Source of the DNA: Curvularia sp. ZM96
Lineage: Eukaryota; Ascomycota; Dothideomycetes; Pleosporales; Pleosporaceae
Direction: 5' to 3'
Assembly (NCBI GenBank): GCA_022457065.1
Contig: JAJGBQ010000005.1
Location: 1,302,001 to 1,366,000, forward strand
DNA length: 64,000 nucleotides
Part shown: in pieces, positions 37,462-49,676 of the stretch
Position numbering within the stretch: position 1 is the first letter of the stretch
How the letters are laid out: the number at the start of each line of letters is the position of its first letter
Translations under genes and position numbers: made by a program
Notes under the pieces: model-generated
Databases searched by the model: none
Seen by the model: only the letters and a program-made list of their open reading frames with translations
What the model was told of the DNA's origin: nothing

Positions 37462-38542
37462 TCACGGACAGGTTAGACTCCTTGTCCTCTTACTCTCGCC
37501 CATGGCCAAGGCATCCGCCCGCATCTTCTTGGGCATGTTTGCCTTGGCCCAGCACTGCATGGCAACCCGCCTCATGAGCTCGACCTCCTCATCGCGTAGT
37601 CTGAGTTGTCTCTTTGCGAGCTTGCTCTTCCTGAGCCTGACGCCTTTTTCCTGAGGGGCTTGGCCAGACGCTACAAAGGGCACGACGGGATGCGTCAAGC
37701 CGCGGTGGGCTGTGGGACGATCGGTTGTCGGAGACGAGACGAGAGATTCGAGGTTGACGCATTCGGCAATGAGGGCCTGGATTCCCGCCGAGAGCTGCGT
37801 GGCACGAGAGAGAATGTAGCTCCAGATATCTGAGCCTTCCCAGAAAGGGTCGTTGATGACTGCATGCTGGAGTGCGGGAAGGATGTGAGGAAGAGGGGGT
37901 AGCGTACGGTCCTGGGCATCCTGAGAAGGTGGGTCTTCCTGCGTCGGGGTGGCTACGGTTGCGGTGCTAAGCAGACTGGCAGCAATGGTCAAGCGGATAT
38001 GGCTGTCGGTGCTCAAGGTTTCAGTAACAACGCAGGCTGGGCAGCCACGGGTGTGGCACCAGTCTGCCTCCTCGGTGATGAAGCATTGCAGGCCGATAAA
38101 GGCACTGCGGGACTCGCCCGAAAAGGCCAATTCAAGATCAGAAGCGCGCTGGGTGCATAGGGCGGCAGAGGCTAGGGTCGAGGCGCGCGAAAACAGGGTA
38201 ACGATGGGCATGATAAGGGCGTGGAGAATGTCGCGGTGGAGCAGCCATGTCTGCTTGGCTTGCGGTGTGCATTGCGAGTGGGACGCACAGAAACTATGCA
38301 ACGAGTTAGTCGGCGTGCTGGCAGAGAGAGATAGTGATTATGTTGGGTGGGTGGGTAGCCAGCCGTGATAAGCTTCCCGGACGCGGACCAGAGCAGCGCC
38401 AGGGTGGAGGAGGGACATACTCAGCCTGACCGGCCAGACACCTCCTCAGTGCACAAAAGGCCTTTGACGAGGTGATGGCCTCGACATCGTCGTGGGAAAT
38501 GGCAAAGGGGCTCTGCATGTGCATTGCGTGGGCGTTATCCAT
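37462..38542 (-). CDS. Unknown protein, possibly regulatory
   Basis: Two minus-strand exons, 38421-38542 and 37462-38293, give 317 residues. The 127-nt intron has GTATGT and a GACTAACTCGTTGCATAG end, and it splits the Asp codon in QAEDFCASH. The protein is mostly helical, with Cys and His scattered in the first half (FCASHSQC, CHTRGCPACV) and a basic C-terminal region rich in Lys/Arg (LRKSKLAKRQLRLRDEE). No signal peptide or membrane helix. Some fungal transcription-factor C-terminal domains (AflR-like) have a similar helical, Cys-containing look, but no DNA-binding domain is present and the resemblance is weak. Function unknown. Confidence 0.65.
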
Positions 38543-40553
38543 GGTAGCGGTCGCAGTAGTCGTAGGAATGGTCGGTCGCGCTGGGCTCGCTTTGCATCGG
38601 TATCCAGTGACGTGTGCAGACTGTCGAGGCTAATTATAAGTCGGGGGCGGGCGTCGTCGTCGGCGTGTCTCTCTCGGCACAGGAATAAGCTCAGGGTAGC
38701 AGGGGAACGGGGCCGAAGAAGCAAAAGCGAAAGTGGTAGAAGCAGAGGCAAAGAAGGAAGATTCGACGGCGGGTTTTCAGCACGTCGAGCCAGGGACGCC
38801 GTTCCCTATTTCACCCAAATGACGCGAACGAGCCTCCCTCATGCCGACGTGCTAGGGCGCCTGTCCGGCCAGTGGGGGCGCCTGGTCGATCTAGACTTGC
38901 ACCCGCACACGCCCCCTTTCCCCATCGGCTTGCACGCCTGCATACACGCACCGCCAGTTACACTTTATCCAGCCACGCTGCGGCCCAGCGGCGTCGTCGA
39001 CGTGCGGAATCCCATCTTTTGTGCTCGACACAGACTTTATCGATTCTGCCTTCTTTGTGCGCCGGACTAGGGCCCGCTTGCTGGACATTGCTCAGGGGGA
39101 GCGTGCCACGGCGCCCGGCGCTGGTAATTAATCACCATCGTCATGGCATATGACGATGAGTGGGCTACATGGCGCATCTGGGGCCAAGGAACACGCACGC
39201 CAACGACGTTAGGGTGGGTAATGGGAAAACAAGATGCCTATCTGTCGACATGCAGCTCTTCACCGCCGTGAACCCACCCCGCCCAATCGACACGATACGG
39301 GGGGCCATGGAATCGATAGCGTTTGACCCTTCGTCTCTTCCCCCTCACCCCCACTGACACAGCAGAAAACAAAATCTCAGGGATCCAACCTGGCTCGCAC
39401 GCCGATTGTGCTGGTCGTTCGTCCCGTCTGTCACAAAACATGTTTCGATAAACATAGCATCTTCGCTAGCTGCAACGCCCTGCACCACTGATTCGCGCCT
39501 GCATGTACGCCAACAGAGCCAAAGCTTGACGACACAACCGCCTGCACTATTGGATGGCTGTGGCTACAACATCAGCCAAGCTCCGCGTCCTCCGAGCATG
39601 ATCATCGTCATCTCTGTTCCCTTTCATACCAACGGCCCGTTTGACCCAAGTCACATCGAAATTGCAAGAACTGCGGAGATTTTATTGCATGTGTCGCGCC
39701 ATTGGATCGGCATGTGCATGACGCGTCCACCTATCCAACGTTGGACTTCCCCCAAGGTCACACACGCTCATGCAGACACAAGTCTAATCAAGTGCACATG
39801 AACAAAGCCCTCATGTCGCATTGCAGGACCAAGGCCATTCACTCTGGGACCCAAAGACTGGATCCGAACTCTCTTGCAGCCGCTAATGTTGCGTCGCTTC
39901 ACGCACTGGTGGGGGGTTGACGATGGCGTCTTGCGCTACGGGCGACGGGCACTCCCGTGATCGGCACTGCAGCTGAATTTGTCCCCCTACCAAGATCCCT
40001 TTGACTTCTCTGCCTTTGCACACGTTTTACGTCGCTGGGTCAATGTGTTTGTGGTGTTATACACTGTGCGCTGAGCTCTTGCCATCAGCGCCATCATCTC
40101 ATTGTCTCCAGACTAATACCCCCACGCATGTACATCAACTACAGTCTCCCCTACACGCGCGTTCAACATAGTGACGCGCCGCTGGACCGCCTGCTAGCTG
40201 GCAATGACTGAAACGCGTCAGTGCGCGGTCGACTGAATGCTCGTGGCGCGAGCCGGAGCGCCTTCCATCTGGAAACCATGCCATATATAGCACAATGACA
40301 ACTCTCGCATTCCAGGAGGCGGGTGCGGGAGGCTATATGGTAAGTTGAGGCTAGCTCTGTGGCGCACTCTAGAAGCACCAAAAATGGTCGCCAATACAGC
40401 ATTTGAAATGCTCCGACGCCACCATCCACTGGACGTGTTGGAACGTTAATCGTGCCGGCTCCAGTGGGACCTGCTGTGTAGACCGTCCCTCTGTCTTTGC
40501 CTGGCCAGTCGACCAAGTGATGGAAAAAAGCATGCACCACAACTGTGTTGTCT
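38543..40553. other. Intergenic, 2 kb
   Basis: Holds the promoter of the 37462 gene at its low side and the 3' region of the HMG-box gene at its high side. Open frames are short and without domains. The frame 40163-40585 overlaps the end of the HMG-box gene in another phase and is probably its 3'UTR. Confidence 0.45.
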
Positions 40554-43122
40554 TCACCTGAACCAGAAAACCAGATAGGATCCATCGTCGCTCAGCATAC
40601 GTCTTCCAACTCCTTCCTCCTTTTGCATCCTTCCAAAAGGGTCCGTGAACAACAAAGTCAGCTTTTCAGATATCGGCCCCATCTCCTGCTTCGACACTGG
40701 TATCGGGGGGCTCAACAAGCTCGGATCAGGTTGCAGGATGGCAAAGATGCTGCTTTTCGACCTTCCCACCATGCGGCGAAGCACGTCCTGCAGATTGTCA
40801 TACAGTGGCCAGAGTGTTTGCAGGTACCGCGCTGCGACAGGTTCGCACGTCTTGCATGGTTCCAGCATGTCCATGCATGATTTTGCGTACGCAAGATCTG
40901 CCTCGACCCCTTCTGTGTGACCATCTATGAGCTTGGTCGTCGCAGTGAAAAGCAGGCAAATGGCGGCTGAGAAAGACCAGTATATGCTGACAGTTGTTAG
41001 CCCTCGTGAATGCTCTTCGCTTCTTGCAACAACTTACATGATCCAGCAGCGCGTAGTCAGTGTGCCGTCGAAAGAGATGAGTCCCAGTATGCGTGCAATG
41101 TTCTGAGCAGCCGTCGCACACTCTCGTCTATACATCTTGACGTCGTCGGCTGATATATTGTTCAATGTGCTTGTTGTCTCGTCCCCAAGCTGAGCGCTAG
41201 CTGCAGCCACAAGCAATTGACGGTACAGCAGAACCAGAGCGCCAAGGTACATGATCTAACCACAGAAACGTCAACTTTTGCACACGACTATATGATTGTG
41301 GCTACGTACGTGTACCATGAAGATGGCACGTCTTTGGAATACGTCCAGCTCCTGGGCCTCGCTTGACAAAAGGGTGGGCATCTGTAAGTTGTACGGAACA
41401 TCTTGGCGCCACTGTTCGAGCTTCTGCGTGAGCATGGTGATGTTGGCCTTTGTGGCTAGATCTGGCGAAGCGAGTGTCTTTGCCACTTCGGCCGCGATCA
41501 GGTTGATTTTGCTGGTCTGCGTGTGAATCATGTCGTCTATCGAGAGGTGATCGGGCCAGTCTACAACACAAGCAATCTGGTCTTGTCAGCATTGTGGGGA
41601 CGATAATCGATCTCGCGACACTGTACCTGGATATCGCTGGCCGTTACCTCTGAAGGGTAGCCAAGCGTGTAGGAAAGCCAGGAGTCCATAAAAATGAGAC
41701 TTCGAAAGATCTTCTTCCAGCCTACATCGGCAATCTGGGCTCGGCTCTGGGGCACTACGTATCTCCAACGGGCGATTTGCAGTCCGGCGGCTGCGTCTGT
41801 TAGCTTGTGCGCGAAACAATTGAATGTGAAACATGCTCACCAATCAGGTATTTTGCGCTCATGTGTTTCTCGAGCAGCGAGAAGAAGGACAATGAGAGCA
41901 GCAAACGCATAGTTCGAAAGTTGTCTTGCCTGGCTGTCTGCTCGTTGAAATGCAAGGTACCGGAGGCGTAGAGCAGGCGCCGTGTCTCATCAGAGAATGT
42001 GTCTTCGTCGTAATGCGCACCCATGGCAGCCACTGTGAAGCATTCACAAAGCGTTAGATCATCCACTTTTGTTTGGGGGCGATAGATTCGCTCTAGGATT
42101 TCATCGGCTTGCTCGAACGTCCACATGTAAAGGAGCGACCCAGTGCCTCTGATGAAGGCGTACATGCACCGACGCACTCGATCCTCGGGCGGAAGACGGT
42201 TTTCGTCAAAACATTGGGCACCTCCATTAACAATCTCGCTTCTCAGTGTAGTCAACTCACTCATGGCCAGCGTCAGTGCATTGTGGCATACTTCAGCGCC
42301 GGGCCTTGTTGGCGAGGCGGGCATCAGAGAGATGGGACTGTCTACGGAGCTAGGACTAGTATGCGAATACGGCCTGGTGTTGTTGGACGTGTCTGTTGTG
42401 GAGCGACTATTGCCCGGACGGTGCTTGTTGGCAGAGGCGGCAGACTGCTGGGCTTTGAAGTCATTGAGATAGTTCTGGTGCTTTTGCCAGCTCTCGGTCT
42501 TCTTGTACTCATCCATCTGCGCTTCGAACTCCTGCATAGCTCGCGCGGCGTTCCTCTCCCAAATGCGCTTCTTCTCAGCTGGGAGCTCCTGCCATCTTCG
42601 ACCCACCTCACGTGCAATGTCGACAAAGGACAGCTGGCTGACTTCTGGGTCGGTGCGAAGCTGGTCTGCAAAGTTGACGTCTGGAATGGTCAGTAAACGG
42701 GCTTACAATTCAAGCATATGGGTTGTCATACAAGCCGTCTTGGGCTTCTTGGGCGCATTGGGGTCAGCTCGAGGATGACGCCGGTAGCGCCGCTTCTCGC
42801 GAGGTGGCGGGGTAGTTGTCTGCCTTGTGAAGCTCTCGAGGGCCGAAGTGGACAGCGAGATTGGCTCTGGTGAATTGGACTCTGGATCTAGCGATATGGA
42901 CTGAGGAATGCCGCGGTACGTGGCAATCTCGCGCTGGAGCAGTCTGCGGTGGCCGAGTTTGAAGTTGAGGGCCGTCAGGTCGTCCTCGGTAATGTCGAGG
43001 ACGGCAGCCCAGGTGTGGAAGCCATTGTCGGACAGGACCTGGAGGTATTCGGTCAGGCCCAGGCGGTTGAAAACGTCAGAGATGGCTGGCGAGGCGGGAC
43101 TTGAAGGGGAAGGGATCGCCAT
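40554..43122 (-). CDS. SAM + HMG-box + fungal transcription-factor-domain regulator
   Basis: Six minus-strand exons: 42732-43122, 41841-42680, 41627-41796, 41310-41576, 41038-41255 and 40554-40986, giving 772 residues; introns are 44-54 nt and all keep frame. Residues about 15-70 look like a SAM-type helical domain (FNRLGLTEYLQVLSDNGF, LGHRRLLQREI). Residues about 122-192 are an HMG box (NAPKKPKTAYVNFADQLR, IAREVGRRWQELPAEKKRIW). From about 300 to 560 the chain resembles the middle homology region of fungal Zn2Cys6 factors (LCECFTVAAMGAHYDEDTF, DAAAGLQIARWR, MDSWLSYTLGYPSEV). There is no Zn2Cys6 cluster, so the HMG box appears to be the DNA-binding part. The start at 43122 is chosen because earlier in-frame codons are unconserved in character. 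A nuclear regulator is well supported; its targets are unknown. Confidence 0.82.
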
Positions 43123-44510
43123 GGAGGGTGACGTCTGAAGGGGGATGGAATGGGAAATGGGCCAAATGGCATATTTAGGTGTCGGTCGCCCGACGTGGAA
43201 AGTTCCGCAGCAGAGGCCCTGCAGCGCAGACGGACAGAAGCTGAGAAAGACGTTATGGAATAGCGCGCAGTCGTGGCCGGAGATTCCAGACCCCGTAGAT
43301 GAAAAGAAGGGTGTTCGAGGCCCTCGCAGCCGCGACCCACCCAAGGCTCGGACGCTAGTGGCTGCAGCCCGGCCTCGGTGCTTGTAGCCGACGCACCTCG
43401 CTGCACCTGCGACCCTCGAATCTGGCGCCTCAGCCTGCGCACTCGACGGCTAAGTCAGCAACATCGTGCGATGGCGACGGCCGTTGCTGCACATCCATCT
43501 ACGCATCCACTCAGGCCCTCGCACGCCCTCTGGACGGACGCCACCCGCTGCATACGCCCTATATATGCTCAGCCCATCGGGCCACGCACACTGCCACCAT
43601 CGCCGACTGCGCCAGCACTACCGCCTGCCGCGACGACTCAAGCAATGCACGACTTTTGCAAAAAGTAAAAAGCTTTCGGTCGCTCTCTAGCCCCAGCACC
43701 CCCAGGCCTCGAGCGTGATTCGCTTGGGCATGAGTTCCCGAGCAAACACGCCATGAACGGCCGCCCCAAGCCGCTTCCACAGGCACGCTCCTCCCTGATG
43801 CAGGCAAGGGAACAGCCACGAACCAATGCACGACTGGCTATCATCTGCAGCACGATGCCCGCGTGAGTGCTACGCGCAGCCAGGGACTCCGGATCGAAAT
43901 GTATTGGGAGATCGTGTTTGCGGGACAGAGGTCTAGACTACGTGCTCATACTCATGTCAGCACCCCAACATCGTGCTCGCCTGCTAGCTTCCACCGTCTC
44001 CCGGCTCCCGTGGTCAACATCGCGCACTAGCCTCGCCTAGGGCCACATGGCATTCTTCGCGCAAATCGGCTCCCTCTCCACACACTCCCTGCAACTGCAC
44101 AGCGCTATCGTAGATCTACCCAAGCTCCATCCCTCAGCCTCACCTGCGATCAAATCATTTCGCCGTCTCTCACTCGTCAGTCCCGCCAGACCTGCCCGCC
44201 TGTCCCTGGGGCCGACACAGAGTCGAGACCGTGCCCGGCACCTGCACCCCTCGTACCACTCTGTTACATGGCGAGTACTTACTCACAACAGCCTTGTGGT
44301 CATGTGAAGAAAGGAAACCTACCATCGCATTCGCACGGTCCTATTGTTAGATTCCAATGCCACCCATCCCACACATGCTAGGCTCCCTTGGGTTACCCTC
44401 CTTTTCTGACCATTGCGCAATAACTGCGCAATAACCGCGCACTAAACAAATACTCACAGTAACTATACATGTGTAGAAAATGCTTTGCTTCTCTACATCC
44501 CTATCTCATC
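43123..44510. other. Intergenic, HMG-box gene promoter
   Basis: 1.4 kb between the HMG-box regulator start and the 3' end of the DmpA-like gene. Includes an 11-bp tandem repeat at 44414-44446. No gene seen. Confidence 0.5.
44414..44446. repeat. 11-bp tandem repeat, three copies
   Basis: Two exact units TGCGCAATAAC and a diverged third (CGCGCACTAAA), just beyond the 3' end of the DmpA-like gene. Confidence 0.65.
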
Positions 44511-45734
44511 TCAAAGGTATCTTTGCATCAGCTCCTCTACCCGGCCCAGATCCAGCGCCTCGATCTTGTTCCCGTTCCCGTCCATCGTCTCGGCCATGCA
44601 CACGGCGTTGTAGATTGCTTCTTCGACAGCATCAGCGCTCGCTTCAAACAGCGCGTTGACGGTCTGGTCCTCGATCATGGTCATCGATGCTTCTCGCGCC
44701 TTGTACGGGTCCGCAGTTGCCTGACCAGGAGTCACAGTAGTGACATTCGCCTCGTTCGCCGTAGAAAATGCCATGAAGATGTCGCCAGACTGGTTGGTCC
44801 CATAGCCTCCCACTCTAGCCAGCCCCACTGTCGCGCGTTTTGCTAATCGTTGCAGCTGTAACGGATGCAGGGGCGCATCCGTCGCAAGAATGACAATGAT
44901 CGATCCGTCTTTCTTATCCTTTGCCTTTTCGACTTTGAACAATAGCTTGGATTGGGCGATCAGGTCTGGATCCTCGGGGTTCTCTTCCATTTTCCTTTTT
45001 TGCTCTTCGTAAATTGCGCGTCCGATTGGTGCCCCGCCAATCTTGAAATCCCACATCTTACCGTAGTTTGCTTGTACAAGCGCGCCTACCGTATAGCTGC
45101 GCCCCTTTTCGCCTGGAACAACACGAGAGCTGGACCCAGTGCCGCCCTTGAAGTAGTGGCAAACCATCCCCGTCCCGCCACCTGTATTACCTTCCGGTAC
45201 CGGCCCACTGCTCGCTTTGTCCATGCCGTCTGCGATATGTTTCGGCGTGACAGCAAACTTGGTGACATCGTGCAAAAACCCATCAAATGTCTCCGCCACA
45301 ACCGGAAACAGAAACCAGTCCGTTTTGCCCTCGGCATCGCAATGCTCCCGGATAGCATACTCGCAGATTCCATTGAATGCCGAACCAACACCAAAACTAC
45401 CCGTAATGATAATCGGCGAGAACAGCAACCCTGTCTCTTCGATGATGTGCGAGCCAGTCATCTCCCCGGATCCATTGAAGCGGAAAATTCCTGCAAAACA
45501 AGCTTTATGAAACCAGTCTTTGCGTGGAACAATGGTTGTCACGCCAGTATTTATTGAGTTGGGCGTAGCAATAGGGTAGTTGGGCGAAGAGTGGATGGAT
45601 TCGGTATGTACAAGTACGCCAGGGATGTCTGTAAGGCTGTTCTTGGGACCAGGCTGGTAACGGCCGAGGTGTAGGGTTGGGAGGAGTTCGCGGATGCGCT
45701 GGCGTGGACGTGATGAGGCGGGTGAGAAATTCAT
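44511..45734 (-). CDS. P1-family aminopeptidase/amidase (DmpA-like)
   Basis: Single exon of 407 residues. The family (MEROPS S58, DmpA and BapA) has an Ntn-like fold, cuts itself into two chains and releases N-terminal residues, often from D-amino-acid or beta-peptide amides. Family marks seen: [15 protein letters not shown] start ([12 protein letters not shown]), [19 protein letters not shown] segment ([13 protein letters not shown]), the [12 protein letters not shown] loop, and the processing site [10 protein letters not shown], where cleavage is expected before Ser201 or Ser202. No signal peptide, so probably cytosolic. It is divergent to the C69-like hydrolase with 781 bases between start codons. 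Confidence 0.88.
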   Translation of the reverse strand: MNFSPASSRPRQRIRELLPTLHLGRYQPGPKNSLTDIPGVLVHTESIHSSPNYPIATPNSINTGVTTIVPRKDWFHKACFAGIFRFNGSGEMTGSHIIEETGLLFSPIIITGSFGVGSAFNGICEYAIREHCDAEGKTDWFLFPVVAETFDGFLHDVTKFAVTPKHIADGMDKASSGPVPEGNTGGGTGMVCHYFKGGTGSSSRVVPGEKGRSYTVGALVQANYGKMWDFKIGGAPIGRAIYEEQKRKMEENPEDPDLIAQSKLLFKVEKAKDKKDGSIIVILATDAPLHPLQLQRLAKRATVGLARVGGYGTNQSGDIFMAFSTANEANVTTVTPGQATADPYKAREASMTMIEDQTVNALFEASADAVEEAIYNAVCMAETMDGNGNKIEALDLGRVEELMQRYL

Positions 45735-46515
45735 TGTGGTAAGGTATGCAGTAGTTTAACTAAGGCCGTAGTTTGAAGATAGGTAGCCTAGAGATTCCAC
45801 GACTCTCTCTCACTACTTTATACCTCGAACCAGGTTCAATACAAGCACATCTTTAACACATTTCTACCTCTACGCCTCTCTAGACACCATCATAATGTGT
45901 CATTTTGATGCAGAGTGTGAGATGACTGTACTACTAGCTGTGCCGCAATCCTTCTAACAAGACGTGTTTGATAGGTACAATGCGTTCAGAGTCACCATAC
46001 TATGGGATCTCCGCACAAGCAAATGCCGAGAAATGAGCCGATGCAATAAAGGTAGTGTATTCCGCCTTGGTGTTGAGTCACAGACGTTCAACCCCGCCTG
46101 CGCGCATGAGTAGCGTAGGTGCGTAGGTAGCTGGCTGAATGCGGAATCCTCGCTTCTTTACTTCCGACGGCTATCGTATCACCAGAATCGATGAGCAAAT
46201 CCATGCTTTAGACCTGATAGCCAGACTTCAATTTTTCTCCATTGTTCACCGATACGGCTACTTCAAATGCGCAGTTGCACCACCGCCGCGAAATCTCCGA
46301 TGCGTTTACGACTCAGTCAGCAAGATCTGCTATCGGTATACCGGTTCCTGCATGGCGCACTTGGGTCACGGCAAACTTGACCATCTCCAACCCAACTAAC
46401 GTAGTCGGGCCGCCTCCAACCCGTCCATTCTCTCCAATCTCGCTGATTGATAAAGAAAAGCCTGTAGCCCGCTTTTCGTGATGCAGACGTCCTCTCTCCC
46501 CTTTCTTCCGCCAGG
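45735..46515. promoter_or_regulatory. Divergent promoter between the two hydrolase genes
   Basis: 781 bases separate the start codons of the DmpA-like gene (minus) and the C69-like gene (plus). No intervening gene is seen, so shared regulation is possible. Confidence 0.45.
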
Positions 46516-48130
46516 ATGTTGTCGCGCCTTCTCGGAATCGGGCTTCTGAGCCTCGTGAAGACGTCCTCAGCGAGTTATGGATTTTACGTTGGCAAGGCAC
46601 TGACCCAGGACGGCAGCGTCATGTTGGGCGGAACGGGTGAAGAGGTATCATCGCATTGGCTTCAGATCTTCCCTGCCAAGGACCACAAGCCGAACGAGAC
46701 CATCACCGTCGGTGTCACAGAAGACGCAGTAATGCCGGGCAAATTGATGAACATTTCACAAGCATCACACACCTTCCGCTATCTTTCCATGGAATACTCG
46801 GATTTTGAAGGATTTCCAGCCCCTCTCACCAACGGAGGTGTCAACGAGAAGGGTGTTGCTGTACGCGATATCTGGGCTCAGAACCGAGATGACCTCATTG
46901 CCATGACTCCGAATCCGCAGACGGGGCTACAATACTCTGATTTGGCTCGTATTGTGCTGGAGCGAGCGAGCACCGCAAGAGAAGGCGTCGAGCTGATCGG
47001 AAAAATGATCGCCGAGTATGGTTATGCCGACTATGGTGGTAATTCGCATCTTATCGCTGATGCGAACGAAGGCTGGGTTGTATGGGAGATGTCAGGAGGT
47101 CAGAAACTGTGGGCGGCAGAGCGCCTTGGTGAAAACGACGTGCGCGTCCTGTACCCTGGCTACATTGAGGATTTCCCTGTCGACTTTGAAAACGATCCAA
47201 ACTACATGGGTAGCCCCAATATTGTCAGCTTTGCTGTCGAGCAAGGCTGGTGGAACCCAAATGGCACCAAGCCTTTCAACATCTTCAACACATACGCATA
47301 TCAGGCAGAAGGGTATACTGCTCGAGACGGCGGAGCGAAGTACATGTCACAAGCTGCACTCGAAGAGGCGACCCGCGCAATGGCACCCGTGACCGAGAAG
47401 GACCTCATCGAGCGCGTTCGCGACTACCGAATCTCAGACGACGAAGCCGGTTATGGCCAAGTCGTGTCTCTACGCCCAGACATGGATCCCGATCTCATCC
47501 GTATATGGGTTGCACCTACTGGTTCTGTGACGGCACCATTCAATCCGTGGTGGCTGGGTGTGCAGAGTATTCCACCCGAGTACGGACTACATCGTTACCT
47601 ATACAAGGATGCCGCAGCCACCTTCTTGGATCCTGACTACCAGTACCAAGAAGCCACCCACTTCGCCGGGCGCATCTTCAAACAAGTCCTGTACTACACA
47701 TGCTCAGATCCGGACACGTATCTACCTGTCGTGCAAAACATGCTGCATGGCTTCGAGAATGCATCTTTTGCTGACATGGAATGGGTTGAGCGGACTGCTC
47801 ACACACTCGTAGAAAATGGGCAGCGGGAGTATGCACTCGAGTTCTTGACCTTTTACTCTCACACAAGAGCAGAGAAGGCGCTGAGCCTTGGAAAGACAAT
47901 GGTCGATGCTCTCGATGCTTATGTGAAGCTGATGGGTCAGTTCCGTATGCCGAGTGGCGATCGAATCAACGATCCTGGACTTGGAGCCGAGACAGTAAAC
48001 TGTTTGGTCGGATGGGATCCGGTGAGTTGGTCGAGTGGCGGGCAAATGTTGGCGCATACTGACGTTGATATTTTAGGATCAGCCGGCCGATAAGCAGAGG
48101 CCTTTGAAGAGGTTCCGTCGACAGATGTAG
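46516..48130 (+). CDS. Secreted C69/PepD-like peptidase with Ser in place of the nucleophile Cys
   Basis: Two exons, 46516-48021 and 48077-48130, give 519 residues. The 55-nt intron (GTGAGT donor, ATATTTTAG acceptor) also reads open, so without splicing a different end appears (525 residues). Spliced, it ends WDPDQPADKQRPLKRFRRQM. A signal peptide (MLSRLLGIGLLSLV) is predicted to end at Ala19, so the mature chain starts SYGFYVGK. In PepD-type dipeptidases this position is the N-terminal Cys nucleophile (C-x4-VGK-DGS pattern); here it is Ser20. The remaining family marks are kept: GKALTQDGS, PAPLTNGGVNEKG, IAEYGYADYGGNSHLIAD. It is expected to be exported and to act on short peptides. Activity with Ser is inferred, not known. 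Confidence 0.82.
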
Positions 48131-49286
48131 CCGTATCTGAAATATTATCACGGAACAGGCCATACCCTCCAAACATGTTAGATGATTTATTCACTTTGAG
48201 CAGAAAAAAAGAATATATATCAAGTACAAATGCTGTGCACATTCATCTCCTGGGGCGATTTGGAAGGCAATTGACTCTCAGCAGTCTTTTTATACTCACT
48301 ATAGACTGAAAAAACAAGCCGTATCTAACGGTCATCCACAATTCAAGTGGGCACGTATCCGTGCGGCTACACTGGTGGGCACTTGCGTCGCATGCACATC
48401 GATTACGCGAGCTGTCGATTTACCCGGTGATCAGGCTACACCTTCGAGAGCAAATATTTTCAATCGCCACCAATCTACCACTGCTTTGGGACAACGTGCT
48501 TGTGGTAAAGGGGATAATCAGGTGTTGGTGTTGGTGGCATGCATGCTGCATCTTGATGACACAGTCAGCTACAGCTAGTTGCTGCGGATGAGGAGCGGCC
48601 CGCCTACGTTGGTAACCAGAAACCCAGTTCACGGTAAAGATGCTAAGCGTATACGGTGATAGCCTGATAGCTAATGGGTGCTCTAGTTTCTGTAATAGGT
48701 GATTGACAGCAGTGCTAGTAGTCAATACACGTCTGTGCCAGTCTAAATTCAAGAATTAACCACAGAGCCGCTCGCAAGCCACGATCTAGACCCCTATACT
48801 TATCTATAGGCTAAACTAACTACTCGTACGAACAAAACAACCCACAATACTATTCTATAAGCCTACTAGTAGGTTACTAGATCCGTTCAATGTCCTACTT
48901 CATAGGAAAAGAGCTACTGCAAGGCCGGGCCGGACTACAAGACACAATCGGAGGTTGAATCCTTCAAGCTGACGATGGACCGCCGGCCAACGCAAGTATC
49001 AGCCAAAGGATTACTCGGTACCCGTAAATAATGGTTTTTTCTCAGCTAGTTTTGGCGCTTTTCCGTTTGGAGCATAACCTACTAGAGTTGATCCTACGAC
49101 CAATAGTACAAACAGGGCATTGCTAAGAGCAGTTTTTGATAGTCGCGTCAGCATAGCGTGATGCTGTGCTATCGAGACCGTCACGAACTTTCAATAAACC
49201 ATGGCTAGTACAATGCGTCTCCTAGAGTTTGGTCCAGCATGCGTGCTCGCTGATTGAGAAAGGAAGGAAGATAACCTTAGTTCTAT

Positions 49287-49676
49287 TCACAGCACATTGA
49301 CTGTACCGACCGCAAGTCCTGAACAGCAGAAGGGACCTCGGCAGGAATCTCCGCTACATGTAGGGTCAGCGCAGCAAAAATCCATCGGATCCCAAGGCCC
49401 ACATGAGAAAAAAAAGATTCGGCGACCAGCCTGCACGGCGTTCGGAGTGCAGTAAGAGCTATTGCCATTTGCTTTCGGAGCCTTCGGTATCACCCGAAAA
49501 TAGAGAAGTTCAGCTATTGAGTTTGGCATCTTCGCTAGGTAACCGTTAGGGATTACCCGTAAAACTTTAAAGAATGTCAAGTAAGCTGAGGGAGAACAAC
49601 GCCGAGCATGGATTGCCCTCGCAACAGAACGTACTCTTATCCCGTCAATAAAAAAGCTATTGAACGGGAATGTCAT
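49287..49676 (-). pseudogene. Cys-rich open frame, possible decayed secreted-protein exon
   Basis: A 129-residue frame whose last 58 residues carry nine Cys (SYCTPN, SCGPWD, FCCADPTC, SCRGPFCC). The N-terminal part has no signal peptide and no clear upstream exon was found. It may be an exon of a small secreted protein, a remnant of one, or chance. Reported because the Cys density is unlike neighbouring non-coding frames. Confidence 0.2.

Noticed and set aside
40163..40585. 140-residue minus-strand frame after the HMG-box gene
   Set aside because: Overlaps the end of the last exon in another phase; best explained as 3'UTR.
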